Of a DNA stretch of 64,000 nucleotides, positions 54,852-63,675 are shown in pieces. The stretch lies in assembly GCF_002734215.1 (NCBI RefSeq), contig NZ_NSEB01000002.1, forward strand, positions 124,001 through 188,000, given 5' to 3'. The translations under genes and the position numbers were made by a program. The notes below the pieces were generated by a model. It was given only the letters and a program-made list of their open reading frames with translations. It searched no databases and had not been told where the DNA came from. Origin of the DNA: Fredinandcohnia onubensis (lineage in GTDB: Bacteria > Bacillota > Bacilli > Bacillales > Bacillaceae_L). Numbering within the stretch: the first letter of the stretch is position 1; every line of letters starts with the position of its first letter.

Positions 54852-55799
54852 GTGGTTTCATTTCGATATTATCAATCAGGCGATGAAAAAGGAATTGTTC
54901 GCCTCTGGAATGAGTGCTTGCTGAAGGATCCAATCACACAGCTTAGATTTCGAAATCTCGTTCTTTTAGACGCAAACTTCGACCCAAAGGGATTACGAGT
55001 TGCGGTTGACGGAGATCAAATAATTGGTTGTTTGTATGCGATACGAAGATTGCTACCAATGGCAGGTACAGAATTAGAGTCGGAAAATGGTTGGATTCCT
55101 TTCTTTTTCGTTCATCCGGAGTTCTTGCGGTCTGGTATCGGAGAAAAGTTAATGAAAGATGGCATGGAATTTCTAGCATCTGAAGGTCGGAAGAATGTTT
55201 TCTTTGCTTCGTATGCGCCGAATTATATTCTGCCTGGAATCGATGAAGAAGCATATCTAGAAGGCTATTCCTTTCTCCTCAAGCAAGGCTTTGAAAAACA
55301 ATATTCACCCGTCGCGATGGATCGAAGTTTAGTAGGCTTCACGCCACCTTCTGAGGTGCTCGAACTAAAGGGACAACGGGAACAGGAAGGGTACACATTT
55401 TTAACCGCAGAAGATAAGGATTTATACGAGGTCATCCAATTTGCTAACAATGTGTTTAACCCGGATTGGGGACGTGCGATTCGAGAAGGAATTCTACAAG
55501 GGCTGCCACTCCACCGCATTTTAATCGCAAGAGATAGTGAAAATTTAGTGGGCTTTTGCATTTATGGTGGCTATGAAGGCATTCCAAATCGCTTCGGACC
55601 ATTTGGGGTTGACCCCAATCAACAAGGTAAGGGGTTAGGCAAGATATTATTAAATGAATGCTTGAAAAATATGCGTGCAGAAGGATTGCATGGTGCATGG
55701 TTTCTCTGGACGGGAGAGAAGAGTTCAGCGGGACACCTCTATAAGAAAACAGGATTTGAGATCACACGAAAGTTCCATGTTATGAAAAAAACGTTATAA
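54852..55799 (+). CDS. Second twin-GNAT acetyltransferase
   Basis: 315 residues from the GTG at 54852, 9 bp from GGAAGGGG; the ATG at 54843 touches that site. Two GNAT domains: loop 1 in HPEFLRSGIGEKLMKDG, loop 2 in DPNQQGKGLGKILLNEC. Same length and plan as the GlmA-like protein near the other end of the operon but clearly diverged from it. It may re-acetylate a different sugar (for example muramic acid rather than glucosamine) or another atom. Function not proven. Confidence 0.72.
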   Translation: MVSFRYYQSGDEKGIVRLWNECLLKDPITQLRFRNLVLLDANFDPKGLRVAVDGDQIIGCLYAIRRLLPMAGTELESENGWIPFFFVHPEFLRSGIGEKLMKDGMEFLASEGRKNVFFASYAPNYILPGIDEEAYLEGYSFLLKQGFEKQYSPVAMDRSLVGFTPPSEVLELKGQREQEGYTFLTAEDKDLYEVIQFANNVFNPDWGRAIREGILQGLPLHRILIARDSENLVGFCIYGGYEGIPNRFGPFGVDPNQQGKGLGKILLNECLKNMRAEGLHGAWFLWTGEKSSAGHLYKKTGFEITRKFHVMKKTL

Positions 55800-55860
55800 T
55801 AAAAAGTAGATTGAATAAAGAGAGTTGATGACAATGTCCTTTATGACCGGAGGACTCGTA

Positions 55861-56697
55861 ATGCTTCAGGAGATGCATGATAACCTCCCACCGTCTGAAA
55901 AGAAAATTGCTTTATATATATTAGAAAACCCGCAGGAGACGATTACACTAACGGCTAGTGAGCTTGGTAAAAGAAGTTCAACAAGCAGTGCGGCGGTTAT
56001 TCGACTCTGTAAATCACTTGATTTAAAAGGGTTTCAGGATTTAAAGCTTCGTATCGCAGGAGACCTGCAAAAGAAGAAGGCAACTGGATTCCGTGACATT
56101 GAACCAAATGAGTCTACTTTGTCTATTATTGAAAAAATGACAGACAACAGTGTTCAAACCTTAAGGGAAACAGCTGAATTGCTAAACAATGAAGAGCTTG
56201 AAAGAGCGGTAGAAGTCTTAAAAAATGCCGGGACGATACACTTTTTTGGTGTGGGCGCATCAAGCATCATCGCTCAAGATGCTCAGCAGAAATTTTTAAG
56301 AATTAATAAAAAAGCAACAGCATTTCCGGACCTACATATGGCCGCAACCTTGGTTGCGAATGCGGATGAAAATGATGTCGTTGTTGGGATTTCATTTTCA
56401 GGGGCAACGTTTGAAGTGGCGAAAATTTTGGAGCTCGCGAATAAAAAAGGAGCCCATACGATTAGCTTAACGAAATATGGCTCATCGATTGTGACAGAGC
56501 AGGCAGGCATTCGCCTATATACATCTGCTACCAGAGAGCCGACTTTCCGAAGCGGTGCAACTTCATCAAGAATCGCCCAGCTTCATGTAATGGACATTCT
56601 TTTTATGAGTGTCGCCTCACAGGCATATGACCAAACCGTCCAACATCTTGATGAAACAAGGGAAATGATTAATATTTTGCACGACCCAATAAAATGA
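55861..56697 (+). CDS. murR: RpiR family regulator, MurR-like
   Basis: 278 residues from the ATG at 55861, with a perfect GGAGG 7 bp upstream; upstream in-frame starts from 55825 lack this. N-terminal RpiR helix-turn-helix (LTASELGKRSSTSSAAVIRLCKSLDLKGFQDLKLRIAG) and a C-terminal SIS sugar-phosphate domain (FFGVGASSIIAQDAQQKF, GISFSGATFEV). In B. subtilis and E. coli MurR controls murQP and senses MurNAc-6-phosphate. Here it closes the operon, and the repeated 18-mer before murK and glmA is its candidate operator. Confidence 0.87.
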   Translation: MLQEMHDNLPPSEKKIALYILENPQETITLTASELGKRSSTSSAAVIRLCKSLDLKGFQDLKLRIAGDLQKKKATGFRDIEPNESTLSIIEKMTDNSVQTLRETAELLNNEELERAVEVLKNAGTIHFFGVGASSIIAQDAQQKFLRINKKATAFPDLHMAATLVANADENDVVVGISFSGATFEVAKILELANKKGAHTISLTKYGSSIVTEQAGIRLYTSATREPTFRSGATSSRIAQLHVMDILFMSVASQAYDQTVQHLDETREMINILHDPIK

Positions 56698-56718
56698 GAC
56701 CAGAGATGGTCTCTTTTT
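56696..56718 (+). terminator. Terminator of the salvage operon
   Basis: GAGACCA / TGGTCTC, 4-nt loop GAGA, six T; the stem begins in the murR stop codon. Confidence 0.85.
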
Positions 56719-56750
56719 TGTGTAGTGTGGGGGAAAGCTGTTTACTACTA

Positions 56751-56960
56751 ATGGGGTTTGGGGGGTGAACAGTTTCTTGAAGAAGCCTAAGTGGCTGTGC
56801 ATCAGAGGGCTTGAGTGCAACCAACCACCTATAAATTTCCAAGCGATGATACTCCAGAGGGCTTGGAGTGCAATCAACTTCCTAGAACTTACCAATTGGC
56901 AATACTCCAGCAGGCTTGAGAGATACTTAATCTCCTAGAAAAAGCTAAATGGTTCCTTTT
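56751..56960. repeat. 52-53 bp tandem repeat array C
   Basis: Units opening with CAGAGGGCTTGGAGTGCAA or a variant start at 56803, 56855 and 56908. A more diverged one (ATGGGGTTTGGGG...) starts at 56751. Spacing is 52, 52 and 53. The sequence is unrelated to arrays A and B. It follows the terminator of the salvage operon and carries no reading frame of note. Confidence 0.82.
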
Positions 56961-56984
56961 TAAAAAGATTTTTACTATCTGTTT

Positions 56985-57290
56985 TCCCTTTTTTATACAA
57001 AAGGTATGCCATAACTTGCGCTTAAGTTGATGGTTTTTGGAATAATTTCCAAAAGTCCTAACTTATCAGGCTCTTATGCTATGGGTTTTTCCTTAATTAT
57101 CCAGTAGTCCCCTCGTATCCTTCTTTTATAACATACCTTTCTCCTAAATATATCCAAAAGTCCAGTCATATCGCTCGTTTATGATCTGGGTATTACCATG
57201 ATTTCCCGAAAGTCCAATCATACCCCTCTTTTACACTTTAGGTTTTACCATAATTACTCAAAAGCGCTGTCGAATCAGACCTCAGTCCTT
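56985..57290. repeat. 52-bp tandem repeat array D
   Basis: Six diverged units anchored on AAAAGTCC (or AAAAGGTA, AGTAGTCC, GAAAGTCC, AAAAGCGC) at 56999, 57051, 57103, 57156, 57208 and 57260, spacing 52, 52, 53, 52, 52. Other shared parts are a TTTATG/TTATGCT segment in the middle and ACCATAATTTCC-like ends. AT-rich, different from array C next to it. Between 57290 and 57515 lies the kbl promoter region, with no other gene. Confidence 0.8.
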
Positions 57291-57515
57291 CAAAACTCAA
57301 CACGATACCGATAAAATTTCACTCTTTGTATCACAAATCCAAAACTAACAAATAATATAATAATAATAAGAAAAAGTGTCCACTGGGTATAAACATTTGA
57401 TGAATAATGTGGTAAAGTAGGAAGTATAAATGTTGATATAAAAGGGTTTATAAAAATTAAAATGTATTTACCAGAAATACACTTGTGTTTTGTAAACATA
57501 CAAAGGAGGATTCTA

Positions 57516-58703
57516 ATGTCGAAGGTGTTGGACTCATTTTTGCATGAAAATCTGGAGGATTTAAAGACGAAAGGTCTTTATAATGTAATCGACCCTCTAC
57601 AAGGTGCAAACGGACCTATTATTAAAATCAATGGAAAAGAGCTTATTAACCTATCTTCTAACAACTACTTAGGATTAGCGACTGATGAGCGTCTAAAAGA
57701 GGTTGCTAAGGAAGCAATTGATACGTACGGAGTTGGGGCAGGTGCGGTTCGTACCATCAACGGGACACTTGATCTTCATATAAAACTAGAAGAAAAGCTT
57801 GCGGAGTTTAAACACACAGAAGCGGCGATTTCATATCAATCTGGCTTTAATTGTAATATGGCAGCCATTTCAGCTGTTATGGATAAAAACGATGCGATTC
57901 TTTCTGATGAGCTAAATCATGCTTCCATTATTGATGGATGCCGTCTTTCAAAGGCGAAAATTATACGTGTCAACCACTCTGACATGGATGATTTACGAAA
58001 AAAGGCAAAAGAAGCAACTGAATCTGGTTTATATAACAAAGTCATGGTAATCACTGACGGAGTTTTTTCCATGGATGGTGACATTGCGAAACTACCTGAA
58101 ATCGTACAAATTGCAGAGGAATTCGATCTCATTACATATGTAGATGATGCCCACGGTTCAGGTGTTTTAGGAAAAGGTGCTGGTACGGTAAAGCACTTTG
58201 GTCTTTCTGATAAGGTAGATTTCCAAATAGGAACTCTTTCAAAAGCGATTGGCGTTGTCGGTGGTTATGTAGCGGGTAAAAAGGCGTTAATTGACTGGCT
58301 AAAAGTACGAAGCAGACCGTTCCTTTTCTCAACTGCTGTTACGCCAGCCGATGTTACTGCTGCTACAAAAGCAATTGAAATTCTAATGAGCAGCACAGAA
58401 CTCCACGACAAGCTATGGGATAATGCCAACTACTTCAAGCAACAGTTAAAAGAGCGTGGCTTTGATATTGGCCACAGCGAAACTCCAATAACACCCGTGA
58501 TTGTTGGGGAAGAAGTAAAAACACAAGAGTTCAGTAAGAGATTGATTGAAGAAGGTGTCTATGCAAAATCCATCGTATTCCCAACTGTACCAAAAGGAAC
58601 AGGAAGGGTCCGCAATATGCCAACAGCCGCACATACAAAAGAAATGCTAGACGAAGCAGTTGCGATTTATGAAAAAGTAGGCAAGGAAATGAACATTATC
58701 TAA
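57516..58703 (+). CDS. kbl: Glycine C-acetyltransferase (2-amino-3-ketobutyrate CoA ligase)
   Basis: 395 residues from the ATG at 57516 (AAAGGAGG 7 bp upstream). PLP enzyme of the alpha-oxoamine synthase family. N-terminal [46 protein letters not shown] and the PLP lysine Lys243 in GTLSKAIG. It cleaves 2-amino-3-oxobutyrate with CoA to glycine and acetyl-CoA, the second step of threonine breakdown. The next gene supplies the first step. The family also contains 8-amino-7-oxononanoate synthase, but the partner gene favours kbl. Confidence 0.93.
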   Translation: MSKVLDSFLHENLEDLKTKGLYNVIDPLQGANGPIIKINGKELINLSSNNYLGLATDERLKEVAKEAIDTYGVGAGAVRTINGTLDLHIKLEEKLAEFKHTEAAISYQSGFNCNMAAISAVMDKNDAILSDELNHASIIDGCRLSKAKIIRVNHSDMDDLRKKAKEATESGLYNKVMVITDGVFSMDGDIAKLPEIVQIAEEFDLITYVDDAHGSGVLGKGAGTVKHFGLSDKVDFQIGTLSKAIGVVGGYVAGKKALIDWLKVRSRPFLFSTAVTPADVTAATKAIEILMSSTELHDKLWDNANYFKQQLKERGFDIGHSETPITPVIVGEEVKTQEFSKRLIEEGVYAKSIVFPTVPKGTGRVRNMPTAAHTKEMLDEAVAIYEKVGKEMNII

Positions 58704-58738
58704 AAGCTGATCAGACGATCATCTTGGGGGAATGAATA

Positions 58739-59698
58739 ATGGAGAAAATTATAATTACCGGAGCCCTGGGCCAAATCGGTTCAGAGCTAGTTACAAAACT
58801 TCGTAAGGTTTACGGTGCTCAAAATGTTGTTGCGACAGATATTCGAAAAACGGATTGCGAAGTTGTTCACTCTGGTCCGTTTGAGATTTTAGATGTAACA
58901 GACGGAAAAGCAATGTACGATATTACGAAAAAATATGATGCAGACACATTGATTCATTTGGCAGCATTGCTATCCGCAACTGCAGAAGCAAAGCCACTTT
59001 TAGCTTGGAATTTAAATATGGGTGGACTTGTCAATGCATTAGAAGTTGCTCGTGAATTGCGTTGTCAATTTTTCACCCCAAGCTCAATTGGGGCATTTGG
59101 ACCGTCCACACCAAAGGATGGTACCCCACAGGACACCATTCAGCGCCCTACTACTATGTATGGTGTGAACAAGGTTTCTGGCGAATTACTTTGTGATTAT
59201 TACAATCACAAATTTGGTGTTGATACAAGGGGACTGCGTTTCCCAGGGCTTATTTCGTATGTGACCCCACCTGGTGGTGGGACGACAGATTATGCAGTTG
59301 AAATTTATTATGAAGCTCTTAAAAATAAAAGCTATACATCGTATATTGATAAAGGTACGTATATGGATATGATGTATATGCCAGATGCGCTACAAGCGAT
59401 TGTAGATCTAATGGAGGCAGAGGAGTGCAAGCTGAAACATCGAAATGCTTTCAATGTGACGGCTATGAGCTTTGCGCCAGAAGAAATTGCAGCAGTTATT
59501 AAAAAGCATATTCCAGAGTTTGCGATGAATTATGATGTTGACCCAGTCCGCCAAGCGATCGCTGAAAGTTGGCCAAATTCAATTGATGCAACTGCAGCGA
59601 AAGAAGAGTGGGGCTTTAAAGCAAAATATGATCTCGAATCAATGACGAAAGATATGCTAGAAAAATTGAGTGTCAAGCTAGTGAAAAATGCTGGATAA
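58739..59698 (+). CDS. L-threonine 3-dehydrogenase, SDR type
   Basis: 319 residues of the extended short-chain dehydrogenase/epimerase fold. NAD motif [13 protein letters not shown], active site [17 protein letters not shown] and Tyr141-x3-Lys145 in YGVNK, then the family-specific [28 protein letters not shown]. This is the SDR class of threonine dehydrogenase, distinct from the zinc-dependent Tdh of E. coli. It oxidises threonine to 2-amino-3-oxobutyrate for Kbl, encoded 35 bp upstream. GGGGGAATG precedes the ATG. Confidence 0.92.
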   Translation: MEKIIITGALGQIGSELVTKLRKVYGAQNVVATDIRKTDCEVVHSGPFEILDVTDGKAMYDITKKYDADTLIHLAALLSATAEAKPLLAWNLNMGGLVNALEVARELRCQFFTPSSIGAFGPSTPKDGTPQDTIQRPTTMYGVNKVSGELLCDYYNHKFGVDTRGLRFPGLISYVTPPGGGTTDYAVEIYYEALKNKSYTSYIDKGTYMDMMYMPDALQAIVDLMEAEECKLKHRNAFNVTAMSFAPEEIAAVIKKHIPEFAMNYDVDPVRQAIAESWPNSIDATAAKEEWGFKAKYDLESMTKDMLEKLSVKLVKNAG

Positions 59699-59706
59699 AT
59701 AAAATG

Positions 59707-59742
59707 AGGAGTATGAATCTTACGGGATTCATACTCCTTTTT
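59707..59742 (+). terminator. Terminator of kbl-tdh
   Basis: Perfect 13-bp stem AGGAGTATGAATC / GATTCATACTCCT with a 6-nt loop, then T run. It also lies at the end of the minus-strand small gene. Confidence 0.9.
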
Positions 59743-59749
59743 GTTCATC

Positions 59750-59944
59750 TTAGACGCCCATTTTCCTGCGAGTATTACTCGGTTTTTTTGTTTGCTGGCT
59801 TTTCATTTTTTTTGATGAAAGGTCGGCACTCATTTTACCTTTTGTATTGGAAGATTGAGCCTTTTTGTTTTCAAGCTGCTGCTTCATAGCCTCTTGCAGG
59901 CTAATCTTCTTTTTTGGTGCTTCGGGTTGATTGTTCTCGGTCAT
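59750..59944 (-). CDS. Small hydrophilic protein of unknown function
   Basis: 64 residues, very Lys/Gln/Ser-rich (MTENNQPEAPKKKISLQEAM ... KKMKSQQTKKPSNTRRKMGV), predicted basic and unstructured. Real because of a strong CTAAGGAGGAA site 6 bp before the ATG and codon use like its neighbours. I do not recognise the family. The composition recalls minor small acid-soluble spore proteins and other short basic Bacillus proteins. Monocistronic on the minus strand. Confidence 0.65.
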   Translation of the reverse strand: MTENNQPEAPKKKISLQEAMKQQLENKKAQSSNTKGKMSADLSSKKMKSQQTKKPSNTRRKMGV

Positions 59945-60053
59945 AGAAATTCCTCCTTAGTGGATACGATAGTCAGTCTAGTATAATCTATTTTGATTCA
60001 AATGGGAAAGGTCCATGATAGCGAAAACGATAAAAGGCTAGCTGAAAAGAAGA

Positions 60054-60075
60054 AAAACCACTAAACAGTGGTTTT
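60054..60075 (-). terminator. Terminator of the 48-residue gene
   Basis: AAAACCACT / AGTGGTTTT arms, 4-nt loop, T run on the minus strand. Confidence 0.8.
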
Positions 60076-60222
60076 TTAGTCCCGCATTGCTCCTGCTTCC
60101 CTAGAAGTCATGGCACCCTGGCCTTGGCTTACATCCTTTGCAATTTCTTGTTTTACTTTTTGTGGATCTGTTCCTGCGACATCTGTTTGCATCGTATGCT
60201 GTTTAGGTTGTTTTTGTGGCAT
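60076..60222 (-). CDS. 48-residue hydrophilic protein
   Basis: Codes for MPQKQPKQHTMQTDVAGTDP, then residues 21-48 ending SREAGAMRD. GGAGGTATCACT precedes the ATG, and a terminator directly follows the stop. Gln/Lys/Gly-rich with one predicted helix (DPQKVKQEIAKDV), no membrane part. I do not recognise it. Together with the 64-residue gene 130 bp away it may belong to the sporulation-type short proteins, but this is only a guess from composition. Confidence 0.6.
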   Translation of the reverse strand: MPQKQPKQHTMQTDVAGTDPQKVKQEIAKDVSQGQGAMTSREAGAMRD

Positions 60223-60311
60223 AGTGATACCTCCTGCATTTTTATTCTACAACCATAGTATTAGCAATACGTCTTATTACATCCGCCACTTTCATTTTTT
60301 TAAGACATGAA

Positions 60312-60340
60312 AAAAGCTAGGGAAAAAATCCCTAGCTTTT
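60312..60340 (-). terminator. Terminator of the yhgE-like gene
   Basis: AAAAGCTAGGGA / TCCCTAGCTTTT, 5-nt loop, T run on the minus strand, 11 bp after the stop. Confidence 0.85.
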
Positions 60341-60350
60341 CTCAAATATC

Positions 60351-62579
60351 TTAATTCATTTCAACCTGTACTTTTTGCTTTTTCAATTTCACTGCAAAAT
60401 ACCCGATCGTAATCGCTATGAAGGCTACCATATAGGTTAAAAGAATGAAGTTGTTATGCCACATATAACCGAAGTCACCGCTTGAAATGACAGCTTTAAA
60501 TGACTGTACGGAATATGTCATTGGTAAGAGTGCGTTAATTGGCTGTAAGGCATTTGGAATTAGTTCAAGTGGGAACGTTCCAGCACTCGTTGTTAATTGT
60601 AAAATTAAGACGATGATCGCAATGAAACGACCAGGATCCCCCATCATAGTCACAAGCATTTGAATTAAAGTTAAGAAAGTAAAGCTTGTGATTAAAGATG
60701 TGACAAAGAATAATGGAATACTTGCGACTTCAATTTTTAGACCTTCTAATAGGATGATGTCGACAAGAGCCGCCTGGAACACACCGACGATGGCTAATAC
60801 ACCAAATTTGCTAAAGAACCAGCGGAATGCATTAGTTGGTTGTACTACAGGTTCTTTAAGTTTAAATACAATTGACATTAGTAATGCACCGACAAATAGA
60901 CCAAGTGAGATAAAATAGGGTGCAAATCCTGTTCCATAGTTAGGAACGGTGTTCATTTCTTGCTTTTTAACGGTGACAGGTTCGCCCATCATGTCGTAGG
61001 TCTCGTTAGATGCTTCCACAGAATTTGCTTGTTCGGCACCTTGCTCAAGTTTCTCAGCAAGTTCATTCGAACCGTCAGCAAGTTGAACAGTACCCTCTTC
61101 TAACTCTTTTGACCCATCCGCAAGCTGTCCTGCGCCATTTTGTATTTGACCGGCACCATCTGTTAATTGGTTCATCCCATTAGTTAAATCGTGAGCGCCG
61201 TTATTAAGTTCTACAGAACCGTTGTATAATTGGCTAACTCCTTGTTGGAGACTTTTCTGACCTTCGTTAATCTGTTGAAGCCCAGCTAATAATTGGTTAA
61301 AGGTAGGGCTTGTTTGAGCTATTAGTTGTTCCTCTAAACCAGATGTTGCGGAACCAAACTGTTGATGTAACCCAGTTTTAAATTGGGTGAATCCTTGGTT
61401 AAGTCCATTTTCAACGCCTGCTGATATTCCTGGTTCGAGATTTTGTTTCAATTGCTGTTCTAATTGTTGTTGTAACTGTTCTTTTGTTGGCTGTTTTTGA
61501 GCCATTTGCGCAATAAAAGCAGAGGCATGCGTTTCGTCCATAATTTGATTTTCAATTAAGGTCGATTTAAGCTGCTCCATTTGTTGTGTTTGAGATGCGA
61601 GCATTTGGTCTGCTAGTTGTTCAGAAAGGTTGGCTGCAATCCCATTTGTTAGTTGGATTGAAAGCCCTGTGCTAAGTTTCATCTCAAGTTCATCTATACC
61701 TTCATCAATTTTGCTAACATTACTGTTAAGCTGCGTTGTAACTTCCTCAGCGATTTGCTTTGGCAGTTCTTCCTTCATGAGGGCAACCCCATCTTGGATT
61801 TGATTTGTCCCATCCACTAAAGAAGGAATTTTTTCATTCACTTCGTTAAGACCTGCTTTTACCTGGTTTGTTCCAGAAGCAATCCCAGTTGCTCCGGATT
61901 CTGCTTTTTTAACTCCATTTGTAAATTCAATTGATTTTGAGGCTAGAGTAGCTAGGTTTTCCTCTAGTGTTTTTGATCCGTCATTTACTTTTGCTACACC
62001 TTCCGCAAGTTGTTCAGAACCTTCACTTGCTTGGGTTAAACCGTCTGCTAGGTTTTGAACCTTGCCAAACATGGTTTCAGCGTAGGTGGCTGTAACATTC
62101 TTTGATACTTCTGCCTTTATTTTTTCAAGTGCGGTTTCCCCAATTTGAGAAGACAGAAAGTTTGTGCTTTCGTTTGGCACATATTTAAGTTCCAATTTTT
62201 GTGGTTGACGATCTAATAAAGAAGTCGCGTTTTTTGAAAAATTTTCAGGAATTTCAACTACTATATAATAATCCCTGTTTTCAAGACCTTTATAACCTTC
62301 TTCCATTGAGACAATGTGAAAATCGAAAGTGTCGTTTTTGGAAAGCTTGTCCGTTAACTCATTTCCTAGCTGTAACTGTTCCCCTTCAAATTCAGCCCCA
62401 GCATCCTCATTCACAATCGCGACTGGTAAATTTTCCATCTGGTCGTATGGATCCCAAAACGCCCAGAGAAACATGCCTGCATAAAGAACAGGAACAAAAG
62501 CTACGGCTAAAATTGGAATGAGGACCTTTCGATTTGAAAGGATATGTTTTAATTCAGCAATAAAGGATGATCCCTTCAT
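60351..62579 (-). CDS. YhgE/Pip domain membrane protein
   Basis: 742 residues from the ATG at 62579 (TAGGAGG 6 bp upstream). One N-terminal helix (ILAVAFVPVLYAGMFLW), then a large outer domain of about 500 residues rich in Gln/Ala/Gly with repeating NGAxQLxDGSxEL units (coiled-coil-like), then a C-terminal ABC-2-type membrane domain of five to six helices. Relatives are B. subtilis YhgE, the phage infection protein Pip and the ESX-type EsaA. The role is surface-related, perhaps export or phage receptor. Paired with a TetR gene, as yhgE is with yhgD. Confidence 0.85.
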   Translation of the reverse strand: MKGSSFIAELKHILSNRKVLIPILAVAFVPVLYAGMFLWAFWDPYDQMENLPVAIVNEDAGAEFEGEQLQLGNELTDKLSKNDTFDFHIVSMEEGYKGLENRDYYIVVEIPENFSKNATSLLDRQPQKLELKYVPNESTNFLSSQIGETALEKIKAEVSKNVTATYAETMFGKVQNLADGLTQASEGSEQLAEGVAKVNDGSKTLEENLATLASKSIEFTNGVKKAESGATGIASGTNQVKAGLNEVNEKIPSLVDGTNQIQDGVALMKEELPKQIAEEVTTQLNSNVSKIDEGIDELEMKLSTGLSIQLTNGIAANLSEQLADQMLASQTQQMEQLKSTLIENQIMDETHASAFIAQMAQKQPTKEQLQQQLEQQLKQNLEPGISAGVENGLNQGFTQFKTGLHQQFGSATSGLEEQLIAQTSPTFNQLLAGLQQINEGQKSLQQGVSQLYNGSVELNNGAHDLTNGMNQLTDGAGQIQNGAGQLADGSKELEEGTVQLADGSNELAEKLEQGAEQANSVEASNETYDMMGEPVTVKKQEMNTVPNYGTGFAPYFISLGLFVGALLMSIVFKLKEPVVQPTNAFRWFFSKFGVLAIVGVFQAALVDIILLEGLKIEVASIPLFFVTSLITSFTFLTLIQMLVTMMGDPGRFIAIIVLILQLTTSAGTFPLELIPNALQPINALLPMTYSVQSFKAVISSGDFGYMWHNNFILLTYMVAFIAITIGYFAVKLKKQKVQVEMN

Positions 62580-62602
62580 ATAAAAACCTCCTAATAAAAA
62601 TA

Positions 62603-62625
62603 TGACCGTTTTATTCAAATGGTCA
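62603..62625 (-). promoter_or_regulatory. TetR operator before the yhgE-like gene
   Basis: TGACC-N13-GGTCA dyad (extended ATGACC ... GGTCAT), 24 bp before the yhgE-like start. The same 23-bp geometry occurs in front of the tetR gene. Confidence 0.75.
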
Positions 62626-62673
62626 TTTTTGGCCAAATAAGATGGGTACTCAACTTGAGGACCCATGGCATGA

Positions 62674-63246
62674 CTATTTCTCTAACCCTTTAAAGAAATA
62701 CAGCTGAAATAAATTTGAAATTTCTTCTTTTTCAAGTGGTTCGTGGTTTCGTTCCCAATCAAAGATTAAGGAAACATAAAGCTTTAACATGACAAAGGCT
62801 GTGATCTCTGGGTTACAGGGCTTAATTTCATCGCGATCGATTGCTTCTTGAATCATGTCTTTCATATAGTTGATAATCGCCTGTTCAACACGCTGTACAA
62901 CCTCAACAACTGCCTGTGTTCCGATATCTCTTTCCTCTTGAAAAAGCTTAATCGTTAGCTGGTGGGACTTACGGAATTCTAGTAATCGAAAAAGGATCCG
63001 GTGTGCATTTTCATAAAAAGTGCTGTTTTCATCCATTGCTTCTTCGGCTACCACTTTCATGTCCCGAATGAGAGTACTGATGATCTCATCGAATAACTCC
63101 TCTTTGTTTTTGAAAAAGGTATAAATTGTACCTTTACCAACGCTCGCGAGCTTCGCAACCTGGTCCATTGTTGTGGCCTTGTACCCGAATAAAGAGAACG
63201 ATTTAGTCGCAGCTTCAATTATTAACTGTTTTCTATCAATCGCCAC
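62674..63246 (-). CDS. TetR family regulator, YhgD-like
   Basis: 190 residues from the GTG at 63246, 8 bp after AGTGAGG; the upstream GTG overlaps that site. N-terminal TetR helix-turn-helix (FSLFGYKATTMDQVAKLASVGKGTIYTFFKNKEELF), then a helical ligand domain ending QLYFFKGLEK. It probably represses itself and the YhgE/Pip gene downstream through the two dyads. The ligand is unknown. Confidence 0.88.
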   Translation of the reverse strand: MAIDRKQLIIEAATKSFSLFGYKATTMDQVAKLASVGKGTIYTFFKNKEELFDEIISTLIRDMKVVAEEAMDENSTFYENAHRILFRLLEFRKSHQLTIKLFQEERDIGTQAVVEVVQRVEQAIINYMKDMIQEAIDRDEIKPCNPEITAFVMLKLYVSLIFDWERNHEPLEKEEISNLFQLYFFKGLEK

Positions 63247-63271
63247 CTTGATCACCTCACTTTAGGTGGAT

Positions 63272-63294
63272 TGACCAAATGAGAAATGTGGTCA
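63272..63294 (-). promoter_or_regulatory. TetR operator before its own gene
   Basis: TGACC-N13-GGTCA (half sites TGACCAAAT and ATGTGGTCA), 26 bp before the tetR start; matches the dyad before the yhgE-like gene in length and arms. Confidence 0.78.
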
Positions 63295-63416
63295 TTTAAT
63301 TCACAGTGAGAAATATATCACACCAAACGTTACATTGCAAGTCCCATTTATCAATTCATGTAATGGCGGACTTAATAGTGAGTTTTAACGATTTCATGAA
63401 AACACAAACTTTTTTG

Positions 63417-63642
63417 TTGTAATTAATTTTTGCCCGTGCTAATATAAATCTTGTAAAAGGAATGCAACCGTTTGCGCAACAAATTGCGCATAGCAGTGAA
63501 ATCAAAAGAACACAGTAATATCAATGGTATATATTTTTTAAACGCAATGAAAGCGTTTAATTAACGGAATAGAAAAATGACTAATTTCTACAAAAAAGTC
63601 CAAATTAATGCAATCGGTTTCCTAAACCTGTGCAACGGTTCC
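63417..63642 (+). promoter_or_regulatory. Regulatory region of a sugar ABC operon
   Basis: Possible promoter TTGTAA (63417-63422), 17 bp, TAATAT with TGC extension (63440-63445). Downstream are LacI-family-like sites: TGCAACCGTTTGCGCA (63463-63478), a cre-like TGAAAGCGTTTAAT (63548-63561), TGCAATCGGTTTCC (63609-63622) and TGCAACGGTTCC (63631-63642), the last two in direct order 22 bp apart. Sites downstream of the start would act as roadblocks. The 380-bp gap contains no gene. Confidence 0.5.
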
Positions 63643-63675
63643 TTCCTTTCAAAAATGTAAACTGGGGGTTTTATC

